A DNA stretch of 64,000 nt from Halorussus pelagicus. Lineage in GTDB: Archaea; Halobacteriota; Halobacteria; Halobacteriales; Haladaptataceae. The position numbers and the translations under genes are program-made. The stretch spans positions 2,666,001 through 2,730,000 of the forward strand of contig NZ_CP035119.1 in NCBI RefSeq assembly GCF_004087835.1, in the 5' to 3' direction. The first letter of the stretch is position 1. Each line of letters opens with the position of its first letter. Positions 34,098-41,179 of this stretch are shown here, piece by piece. Under the pieces are notes generated by a model. That model had not been told where the DNA came from, ran no database searches, and was given only the letters and a program-made list of their open reading frames with translations.

Positions 34098-34388
34098 ATG
34101 CCGAGTTCGAACGGACCCAAACACAGCACTCGTGACAAACTCTCGAACGAACCCCGAGAGCGCGGTACGTCCCCGCCTCAGCGCGCCGTCCAGCAGTTCG
34201 AGGAGGGCCAGAAGGTCCACCTCAAAATCGACCCGAGCGTCGAGGACGGTCGCTACCACCCGCGCTTCGACGGCCTGACCGGCGAAATCGAAGGTAAGCA
34301 GGGCGAAGCCTACAAAGTCGGCGTCGCCGACGGCGGCAAGGACAAGACCCTCATCGTCACTTCGGCACACCTGAAAGCGCAGGAATAG
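34098..34388 (+). CDS. rpl21e: Ribosomal protein L21e
   Basis: A 96-residue large-subunit ribosomal protein, recognised by [20 protein letters not shown] and the SH3-like barrel with [31 protein letters not shown] (about 34061-34071) lies 27-37 bases before ATG 34098. The gene opens the conserved haloarchaeal block L21e-RpoF-DUF655-KsgA-MscS-HemK2, with the next ATG one base past its stop. Confidence 0.96.
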   Translation: MPSSNGPKHSTRDKLSNEPRERGTSPPQRAVQQFEEGQKVHLKIDPSVEDGRYHPRFDGLTGEIEGKQGEAYKVGVADGGKDKTLIVTSAHLKAQE

Positions 34389-34389
34389 C

Positions 34390-34746
34390 ATGACGATATT
34401 TAAGGAGAAAGTCCAAGAGGAGTTCCTTACTACCGCGGAAGCCAAGGAGCTTCTCTCGGATGTCGAACAGGAGCGGGCCTTGGACGAGGACCGAGAGATG
34501 CGCTACGAACTGGCGCGCGCCATCGAACACGTCAACCAGTTCGCCACGCTCGAAGCCGAGGAGTCCCGCGAACTCGTCGAGCAACTGCTCGAACTCGACA
34601 AGGTGGACGAGCAGACCGCGTACAAGATTGCCGATATACTTCCGCAGGACCGCGACGAACTCCGCGCGGTGTACGCCCAAGAGCGATACACGCTCTCGGG
34701 CGAGGAACTCGACGACATTCTCAATGTCGTTGCGAAGTACGTCTGA
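34390..34746 (+). CDS. rpoF: DNA-directed RNA polymerase subunit F (Rpb4)
   Basis: A 118-residue Rpb4-like subunit, TTAEAKELLSDVEQERALDE and the HRDC-like C-terminal helices (KVDEQTAYKIADILPQDRDE). It forms the RNA polymerase stalk with RpoE. It starts one base after the rpl21e stop, so it is co-transcribed with that gene. Length and layout are normal for archaeal RpoF. Confidence 0.95.
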   Translation: MTIFKEKVQEEFLTTAEAKELLSDVEQERALDEDREMRYELARAIEHVNQFATLEAEESRELVEQLLELDKVDEQTAYKIADILPQDRDELRAVYAQERYTLSGEELDDILNVVAKYV

Positions 34747-34783
34747 CGCCACCAACTCTTTAAATAGTTCGTCGCCGTAATCA

Positions 34784-35371
34784 ATGACAATGAGTGAACA
34801 GAATGACGACGAAGAGCAGGTGCCAGCGGTCGTACTGGATTATCTCCCGCACGGTCGCGCCGACGACGACAGGCCCCAGTATCAGAAACCCGCGCTCGCG
34901 TACGCGCTGGGCGTCGAAGAGTTCCGACTCTTCGAGGTGACCCTCGAAGAGGACGTGAGTCTCACTATTACCGACCGCTTCGACGCCGACCGCGGCGACG
35001 ACCTCGTGGACAACGTGCGCGAAATCGAGCACGCGGACCTTTCGACGGCCGCCCAGTCGGAACTCGAACACGCAATCCGCGACGTGGTGGAGTCCAACGA
35101 GCGACGATTCGTGGACTTCTACAACGACGCTCAACCCATCACGCTCCGCCTGCACCAGTTGAATCTGCTCCCCGGCATCGGGAAGAAACTCCGAAACAAC
35201 ATTCTGGAGAACCGCAAGCGCAAGCCGTTCCAGAGTTTCGACGACCTCGAAAGTCGGGTGTCGGGTCTTCACAATCCCAAGGAGGTGCTGGTCGAGCGCA
35301 TCCTCGAAGAGATTCGGGAGGACGACTTGAAGTACCGCACGTTCGTGCGAGTCGAAGAGCAACAGGAGTAG
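34784..35371 (+). CDS. DUF655 RNA-binding-like protein
   Basis: A 195-residue DUF655 protein. An N-terminal OB-like domain (VVLDYLPHGRADDDRPQYQK) is followed by a helix-hairpin-helix region (LNLLPGIGKKLRNNILENRK and FQSFDDLESRV). The family is archaeal, binds nucleic acid by fold, and always lies between rpoF and ksgA. Alternative ATGs at 34784 and 34790 are both possible. CTTTAAATA (34758-34766) upstream can serve as a promoter. Confidence 0.9.
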   Translation: MTMSEQNDDEEQVPAVVLDYLPHGRADDDRPQYQKPALAYALGVEEFRLFEVTLEEDVSLTITDRFDADRGDDLVDNVREIEHADLSTAAQSELEHAIRDVVESNERRFVDFYNDAQPITLRLHQLNLLPGIGKKLRNNILENRKRKPFQSFDDLESRVSGLHNPKEVLVERILEEIREDDLKYRTFVRVEEQQE

Positions 35372-35466
35372 CCCGGACGGAGTCGCTGTTCTCGGCTTTT
35401 CTCCCCGAGGTCGCGCCTCAACGACTCGGTGGCTTTACCCATTTCCGGGGGCTATCACCGAGCAAG

Positions 35467-36363
35467 ATGACCGACGCACGCGACGCGGAAGGCGACTTCC
35501 GCAACCCCGACGCCCTGCTCAGACGGGCGGGCGTCCGGGGGAACCCCGACCGGGACCAGCACTTCCTCGTAGACGACCGGGTTCTCGACCGACTGCCCGA
35601 CTACGCCGAGGAGACCGACTTCGACCTGTCGCACGTCCTCGAAATCGGGCCGGGGACCGGCGCACTGACTGACCGACTGCTCGCCGTCGCCGACGAGGTA
35701 ACGGTGATAGAGCGCGACCGAGACCTCGCGGCGTTCCTGCGTGAGGAGTTCGCCGATGAAATCGCCGCCGGACGCCTGACGGTCGTGACAGGCGACGCGC
35801 TCGAAACCGATCTCCCGGAGTTCACCGCCTGCATCTCGAATCTCCCCTACGGCGTCTCTAGCGAAATCACCTTCCGACTGCTCCCCCGCGGCGAGCCGAC
35901 GCTGTTGATGTTCCAGCAGGAGTTCGCCGAGCGCATGGCCGCAGACGTGGCGACCGACGACTACGGTCGCCTCTCGGTCTCCGCCCAGCACTACGCCGAC
36001 GTGGAAGTCGTCGAACCCGTGCCCAAGGAGGCGTTCTCGCCGCCGCCGGATGTCGAGAGCGCCGTCGTCCGGACGACGCCGCGCGACCCCGACTACGAGG
36101 TCGAAGACGAGGCGTTCTTCCTCCGGTTCGTCAAAGCCATCTTCACCCAGCGGCGTAAGACGCTCCGGAACGCGATTCGGAACACCGGCCACATCTCGGG
36201 GCTAGACGACGCCGACGCGCCGGTCACGGCCATCTCGGAGGGGAAGACCGAGTTGGACCCCGACGTGCTGGGCAAGCGCGCGGGCAAGATTCCGCCCGAG
36301 ACGTTCGCGGCGCTAGCGACGATTGCGACCGAGTACGGTCTCGACGGCGGTGAGGACGAGTGA
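35467..36363 (+). CDS. ksgA: 16S rRNA adenine dimethyltransferase KsgA/RsmA
   Basis: A 298-residue SAM-dependent dimethylase that modifies the two adjacent adenines near the 3' end of 16S rRNA. SAM loop EIGPGTGALT, acidic DRDLAAFL-type strand, NLPYGVSS catalytic motif, and FTQRRKTLRNAI in the C-terminal domain are all present. The stop overlaps the MscS GTG start by 4 bases. It belongs to the conserved ribosome/transcription block. Confidence 0.95.
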   Translation: MTDARDAEGDFRNPDALLRRAGVRGNPDRDQHFLVDDRVLDRLPDYAEETDFDLSHVLEIGPGTGALTDRLLAVADEVTVIERDRDLAAFLREEFADEIAAGRLTVVTGDALETDLPEFTACISNLPYGVSSEITFRLLPRGEPTLLMFQQEFAERMAADVATDDYGRLSVSAQHYADVEVVEPVPKEAFSPPPDVESAVVRTTPRDPDYEVEDEAFFLRFVKAIFTQRRKTLRNAIRNTGHISGLDDADAPVTAISEGKTELDPDVLGKRAGKIPPETFAALATIATEYGLDGGEDE

Positions 36364-37562
36364 GCGGGGCGCTCGCTGGCCTCCTCTCGACTATCGACCG
36401 ATTGGCCGACTTCACGACGACCGAACAGCTCGCGGCGACAGCCGCCATTCTGCTCGTTCTCGTCGGAGCCTTCTGGGTCGCCCGGCGCGTCCGGCCGAAG
36501 CTCCGCCAGCGATTTCCGAGTCAGGTCGGCGACGTAGTGTTGCTTGCGTCGCTGGGCGGTCTCCTCCTCGTGTCGGCGATTAGTCTCATAGTCCTCTGGG
36601 AACGCGGGACGACCGCCGCCCAGGCGCTCGACGGTATCAACAACGTCGCCGGAAAAGGGTTCTCGATATTCCTCGCGCTGGCCGTGCTGGCGGGCGCGTA
36701 CATCGCCACCGGGTTCGTCAAGCGGGCCATCGACCGACTGGTTGACGGCCACGACACCATCAGCGAACATCAGAGCGAAATCGTCTATCGAGTCTCACAG
36801 CTCACGGTCTACGTCTCGGCGGTGGCCATCATCCTCGGTCTCTGGAACATCGACCTCAGCGGGCTGCTGGTCGGTGCGGGCTTCCTCGGTATCGTCGTCG
36901 GTATGGCGGCCCGCCAGACGCTCGGTGCCCTGCTCGCGGGGTTCGTGTTGATGTTCTCTCGGCCTTTCGAAATCGGCGACTGGGTGGAAATCGACGGCGA
37001 GGAAGGCATCGTAACCGACATCTCCATCGTCAACACGCGCATCCAGACCTTCGCAGGTGAGTACGTGATGATTCCTAACGACATCGTGAGCGGCGAGAAG
37101 ATAATCAACAAGAGCAGGAAGGGCCGCCTCCGCATCGAGGTCGAAATCGGCGTCGATTACGAGGCTGACGTAGAGCAAGCGTCCGAACTCGCCAAGACGA
37201 CGATGAAGGACTTGGACGAGGTGCTGACCGTCCCGACCCCGAAGGTCGTCCTCAAGGAGTTCGGCGACTCAGCGGTCACGCTGGTCCTGCGGTGCTGGAT
37301 AGATAAGCCCAGCGCCCGCAGGCAGTGGCGCGCCCGTACCGCGATCATCGAGTCGGTCAAGGCGGCCTTCGACCGCGAGGGCGTCAAGATTCCCTACCCC
37401 CAGCGCGAACTCACCGGTCGGCAGGAGTCGGGCGGCTTTCGCCTCGCTAGCGATGCTGACCTGCCGGAAGCGACCGCCGACGGCCCCAGAGCCGAGGCCG
37501 GGCAGACCGACGGCGGCGTGGCCGACGAGCGGTCCGACGCGAGCGAGGTGAGCGAGCAGTGA
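36360..37562 (+). CDS. Small-conductance mechanosensitive channel (MscS family)
   Basis: A 400-residue channel with about five N-terminal helices and the MscS pore helix/beta domain FLGIVVGMAARQTLGALLAG, FSRPFEIGDWVEID, and the C-terminal alpha/beta cap (VVLKEFGDSAVTLVLRCWID). The C-terminal tail is acidic. It should release solutes on hypo-osmotic shock, important for a salt-in organism. The GTG start overlaps ksgA; the stop overlaps the hemK2 GTG, so all three are coupled. Confidence 0.9.
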   Translation: MSGALAGLLSTIDRLADFTTTEQLAATAAILLVLVGAFWVARRVRPKLRQRFPSQVGDVVLLASLGGLLLVSAISLIVLWERGTTAAQALDGINNVAGKGFSIFLALAVLAGAYIATGFVKRAIDRLVDGHDTISEHQSEIVYRVSQLTVYVSAVAIILGLWNIDLSGLLVGAGFLGIVVGMAARQTLGALLAGFVLMFSRPFEIGDWVEIDGEEGIVTDISIVNTRIQTFAGEYVMIPNDIVSGEKIINKSRKGRLRIEVEIGVDYEADVEQASELAKTTMKDLDEVLTVPTPKVVLKEFGDSAVTLVLRCWIDKPSARRQWRARTAIIESVKAAFDREGVKIPYPQRELTGRQESGGFRLASDADLPEATADGPRAEAGQTDGGVADERSDASEVSEQ

Positions 37563-38140
37563 CCGACCTCGCCGACCAACGCGACGCCGAGACCGAAGTG
37601 TATCAGCCAGCCGAGGACTCCCACCTGCTGGCCGAGGCCGCGGTCGCAGACCTCGAATCTCACCCCGCGGACCTCGCGCTGGAGGTCGGCACCGGGTCGG
37701 GGTACGTCGCCGAGACGGTCGGCGACGAGACCGGCGCGCGCGTCCTCGGCTCTGACCTGAACCCCCACGCTTGCCGACAGGCCCGCGAGCGCGGCGTCGA
37801 GGCGGTCCGGGCCGACCTGCTCGAACCCTTCCGAACGGGCGTCTTCGACGCCGTGCTGTTCAATCCGCCCTACCTGCCGACCGACCCCGACGACGAGCGC
37901 GACGACTGGATGGAGGTCGCGCTTTCGGGCGGCGAGGACGGACGGAAGGTCATCGAACCGTTCCTCGAATCCGTCGGGCGCGCGCTCGCGCCCGACGGGG
38001 CGGTCTACCTACTGGTCAGTAGCCTCACGGGGGTAGACGAAGTCGTCGGACTGGCCGACGACCAAGGGTTCTCGGCGGTGGCGCTCCGCGACGAGTCGTT
38101 CCCCTTCGAGACGCTAACGGTGTTGAAACTCGTGCGTTAA
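37559..38140 (+). CDS. HemK2/MTQ2-type protein methyltransferase
   Basis: A 193-residue class I methyltransferase. EDSHLLAEAAV, SAM loop LEVGTGSGYVAET, GSDLNPHACRQA and NPPYLPTD, the Asn-Pro-Pro-Tyr signature of release-factor (glutamine) methyltransferases, are visible. Archaeal HemK2 is expected to methylate aRF1 GGQ. Start is GTG 37559, overlapping the mscS stop. It closes the conserved block. Confidence 0.88.
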   Translation: MTDLADQRDAETEVYQPAEDSHLLAEAAVADLESHPADLALEVGTGSGYVAETVGDETGARVLGSDLNPHACRQARERGVEAVRADLLEPFRTGVFDAVLFNPPYLPTDPDDERDDWMEVALSGGEDGRKVIEPFLESVGRALAPDGAVYLLVSSLTGVDEVVGLADDQGFSAVALRDESFPFETLTVLKLVR

Positions 38141-38196
38141 GCCGCGGTCGCCGTCGCAGTCGCCTTTATCGGGTTCACGCTCCATCGATTCGTGTG

Positions 38197-38254
38197 ATGT
38201 GGTACCCACATTCTATTCCCATCAGTAATCTCCGAAGAGGAAAATATTAAGCAC
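38197..38254 (+). promoter_or_regulatory. Palindrome and TATA region of the methionine synthase operon
   Basis: ATGTGG-TAC-CCACAT (38197-38211) is a perfect 6-bp inverted repeat. AAAATATTAAG (38243-38253) is a good TATA element 25-35 bases before ATG 38278. The palindrome lies 31-46 bases upstream of TATA, where an activator could bind. No known haloarchaeal methionine regulator motif is claimed. Confidence 0.45.
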
Positions 38255-38277
38255 CAGCATTTCGTAGTCCGGGGTAC

Positions 38278-39285
38278 ATGAGCAAATACGTCGCAACGAC
38301 GCCGGGAGTGTATCCCCTTCCGGACTGGGCCAAGGACGACTTGGCCGACCTGAAGGGCCATCAGAAACACGACCTCGTCAGCGGCGACGAGGACGAGGAA
38401 ATCGTGACCGTCTACGACGAGGCGCGCGAGGAGGTCGTCGGCCGACAGCAGGAGGCCGGACTCGACCGCACCGTGGAGGGACAACTCCGGTGGGACGACA
38501 TGCTGGCCCATCCCCTCGCGGTCCACGACGCCGTCGAGACCCGCGGCATCGTCCGGTACTACGACAACAACAACTTCTACCGAGAGCCGGTCGTGACCGA
38601 CGACCTGACGTTCGACGGTGACATCGCCGCCGAGTTGGAGACCGCGAGCGAGTTCGCGGACGACGACTCCCTTCAGGCGGTCGTCCCCGGCCCGTACTCG
38701 CTGGCCGACCTCGCCACCGACGAACACTACGGCGACGACGCGGACTTCCTCGACGCCGTTGCGGACTTCCTCGCCGGAGAGGTCGAGGCGTTCCCCGAAG
38801 TCGAGACGCTGTTCGTTCTCGAACCCTCGCTGGTCGAGAACGCGCCAGACGAGGGCGAGGACGAGCGCGCCAGCGAGGCAGTAGACACCGTGGCAGGCGC
38901 GGCCGACGCGGACACCGACGTTGTCGTCCACACCTACTGGGGCGCGCTGGAGGAGAAAGTCCACGCGCACCTGCTGGACGCCGACTTCGACGCGCTGGGC
39001 TACGACTTCGTCTCGAACCCGGAGGACAACCTCTACAACATCAACGAGTACGGCACCAAGAACTCCATCGCGGCAGGCGTCGTAGACGGCCAGAACACGC
39101 TGGTCGAGGACGCCGGAGCCATCTCGGAGCGCGCCGATTGGCTGGAGGAGAACACCCCCGCCGCCGACTTCGAGACGGTGTACCTGACGCCGAACACCGA
39201 ACTGTTCTACCTGCCCTACTCGACGTTCGAGGAGAAACTCGCTGCGCTCGGCGAAGCGACCGACCTCGCAGAGGTGACAGCATGA
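38278..39285 (+). CDS. MetE-like protein lacking zinc ligands
   Basis: A 335-residue UROD/MetE-like barrel protein, clearly related to the following methionine synthase. The MetE zinc ligands are lost: at the His-x-Cys position it has HTYWG, and TPNTEL where MetE has a CG motif. It therefore cannot bind catalytic zinc in the usual way. The stop overlaps the next gene (ATGA). It may be a folate/cobamide-binding or structural partner of 39282-40394. Confidence 0.85.
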   Translation: MSKYVATTPGVYPLPDWAKDDLADLKGHQKHDLVSGDEDEEIVTVYDEAREEVVGRQQEAGLDRTVEGQLRWDDMLAHPLAVHDAVETRGIVRYYDNNNFYREPVVTDDLTFDGDIAAELETASEFADDDSLQAVVPGPYSLADLATDEHYGDDADFLDAVADFLAGEVEAFPEVETLFVLEPSLVENAPDEGEDERASEAVDTVAGAADADTDVVVHTYWGALEEKVHAHLLDADFDALGYDFVSNPEDNLYNINEYGTKNSIAAGVVDGQNTLVEDAGAISERADWLEENTPAADFETVYLTPNTELFYLPYSTFEEKLAALGEATDLAEVTA

Positions 39286-40394
39286 GCCAGAACCGAGACC
39301 AGTTCCGACCCGAGAATCACCCGACTGACCACTTCCTGCTGACGACCGTCGTCGGTAGCTACCCCAAGCCGAAATGGCTGGACCGTGCGCGTGACCTTCA
39401 CGAGGACAGCGAGGCGCAACGCGCCTCGAACGCGAGCGATGACGAACCGCGAGCGACGCCGGATTTCGACGACGACGCGTGGCAGGAGGCCAAGGACGAC
39501 GCCGCGCGACTCATCACGGACGAACACGAGCGTGCCGGACTCGACGTAATCGTAGACGGCGAGATGCGGCGCAACGAGATGGTGGAGTTCTTCGCCCACC
39601 GCATCGACGGCTACGAGTTCAACGGTCCCGTGAAGGTGTGGGGTCACAACACCTTCGACAAGCCCTCGGTCGTCTCCGAAGTGGAGTACGACGAGTCGTG
39701 GCTCGTTGACGAGTACGAGTTCACCGCGAGCGTCTCGGACCGACCGGTCAAGGTGCCCATCACCGGCCCGTACACGCTGGCGAACTGGAGCTTCAACGAG
39801 GCCTACGACGACACCGAGTCGCTGGCCCGCGACCTCGCGGACCTCGTGAACGAGGAGATAGAGAAACTGGTCGAGGCTGGCGCTCGCTACGTTCAGATAG
39901 ATGAACCCGCGCTGGCGACGACGCCGGACGACCACGCCATCGTCGGCGACTGCCTCGAACGCATTGCGGACGGGATTCCCGAGGACGTGCGCATCGGACT
40001 CCACGTCTGTTACGGCGACTACTCGCGCATCTACCCGGAGATTCTGGACTTCCCGGTGGACGAGTTCGACCTCGAACTCGCCAACGGCGACTACGAGCAG
40101 TTGGACGTGTTCAAAGACCCCGAGTTTACCGCGGACCTCGCGCTCGGCGTAGTTGACGCCCACGACGCCGACGTGGAGACGGTGCCCGAAATCAAGGCGA
40201 ACATCAAGAAGGGGCTGGAAGTCGTGCCGCCCGAGCAGTTGACCGTCAGTCCCGACTGTGGGGTGAAGCTACTCCCGCGCGAGGTGGCCTACGAGAAGAT
40301 GGCGAACCTCGTGCAGGCCGCCCGAGAGGTCGAACAGGAACTCGACGACGGCGAAATCGAGGTTGAGCGGTCGGCCGTGGCCGCCGACGACTGA
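39282..40394 (+). CDS. Methionine synthase, core MetE (zinc-dependent, cobalamin-independent)
   Basis: A 370-residue archaeal core MetE lacking the N-terminal half of bacterial MetE. TTVVGSYPKPKWLDRA is the homocysteine/folate-site start. Zinc ligands are visible as His and Cys in LHVCYGDY, Glu in FDLELAN and Cys in VSPDCGVKLLP. It transfers a methyl group to homocysteine. The methyl donor in archaea may be a corrinoid or methylfolate. It is translationally coupled to the zinc-less paralogue upstream. Confidence 0.92.
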   Translation: MSQNRDQFRPENHPTDHFLLTTVVGSYPKPKWLDRARDLHEDSEAQRASNASDDEPRATPDFDDDAWQEAKDDAARLITDEHERAGLDVIVDGEMRRNEMVEFFAHRIDGYEFNGPVKVWGHNTFDKPSVVSEVEYDESWLVDEYEFTASVSDRPVKVPITGPYTLANWSFNEAYDDTESLARDLADLVNEEIEKLVEAGARYVQIDEPALATTPDDHAIVGDCLERIADGIPEDVRIGLHVCYGDYSRIYPEILDFPVDEFDLELANGDYEQLDVFKDPEFTADLALGVVDAHDADVETVPEIKANIKKGLEVVPPEQLTVSPDCGVKLLPREVAYEKMANLVQAAREVEQELDDGEIEVERSAVAADD

Positions 40395-40795
40395 CCGACG
40401 GCGATTCGACTGGCCGCCGCTGGCGCTCGTCGGAGTGGCTGACAGGCGGCACGCATCGGCCGCGCTCCGGAGCGCCGCGCGCCGCGCAACCGCTGGCGCG
40501 CTCCGGCCTGATTCAGGTCACGGGCAGGGTTCGCCCCGGCTTCGCACTTGAAGGTTTGTGCGATGGGTTTCTCTGGGAGCTTTCGCGCTGGGTGGATTTC
40601 CAGATCGGCGCGTGCGGGCGCGCGCAGAACTGCGCGCGCCAACCGCGCGAGGGACGGCGGCCGCGGATGCGGCCGCCGAGGTTGGGGAGGCGTGAGGCCC
40701 GCGGTTGCGGTATGAGTGGCGTCGGCAGTCGCTCGCTCCGCTTGGTCTACTCATCTGTTTCTCACGATACAGCGAGAATGACGATTTCCCGAGAC
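40395..40795. other. Intergenic region with GC-rich structured repeat, no gene
   Basis: This 401-base gap separates metE (plus strand) from the membrane-protein gene (minus strand). Apart from the repeat copy at 40637-40721 it holds inverted GC-rich segments such as GCGCGCGCAG/CTGCGCGCGC near 40616-40640. Short Arg/Pro-rich frames are not credible genes. Confidence 0.6.
40637..40721 (+). repeat. Dispersed structured repeat, copy B (compact form)
   Basis: CCAACC (40639-40644) pairs with GGTTGG (40680-40685). Within them GGCGGCCGC and GCGGCCGCC form a perfect 9-bp hairpin with a GGAT loop. GGGGAGGCGTGAGGC then CGCGGTTGCGGTATGAGTGG follow, matching the 3' blocks of copy A (309-471). The nested stem and the conserved 3' tail suggest a structured RNA or mobile mini-element. 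Strand is arbitrary. Confidence 0.6.
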
Positions 40796-41179
40796 TCAGA
40801 CTACACCTCGAACTAGCGACCCGAGCGCCGACAGGCCGACCGGAATTCCGACGCTCAGATAGAGCAACCGACCCATCCGGGCGTACTGCACCAAACCGCC
40901 GTTCGCGGCGACGAGGACGGCGAACACCGCCCACGCCAACACCCCGAAGGCGATTCCGGCCGCGAGACCTCGCTTGACGTTCTTCGAGGCGAGACCGACC
41001 ACTGCGCCGCCGAGGAGGAAGCCGTACCAGTGGACCCACGCCGCCGCGAGACCGACGACCACGCCCGCGAGGAGCGCGGCCCACCGCGCTCTGGCGTCGG
41101 TCCGGATTTCGGCGAGCGCGCTCCCGAGCGGTCCGGTCTCGGCGCGACTCGCGGTCAGGTCGTCGGAGAGTTCGCTCAT
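40796..41179 (-). CDS. Four-helix membrane protein, unknown function
   Basis: 127 residues with a polar N-terminus (MSELSDDLTASRAETG) and four hydrophobic helices (about 34-50, 52-65, 70-92 and 100-123). The ATG at 41177-41179 overlaps the stop of the penicillin-acylase gene (ATGA), so it is translated with it. No family is recognised. The pairing suggests a membrane partner for the acylase. Confidence 0.6.
   Translation of the reverse strand: MSELSDDLTASRAETGPLGSALAEIRTDARARWAALLAGVVVGLAAAWVHWYGFLLGGAVVGLASKNVKRGLAAGIAFGVLAWAVFAVLVAANGGLVQYARMGRLLYLSVGIPVGLSALGSLVRGVV

Noticed and set aside
40363-40551. Short open frame after metE
   Set aside because: Arg/Ala-rich composition, no start context, and partly within metE.
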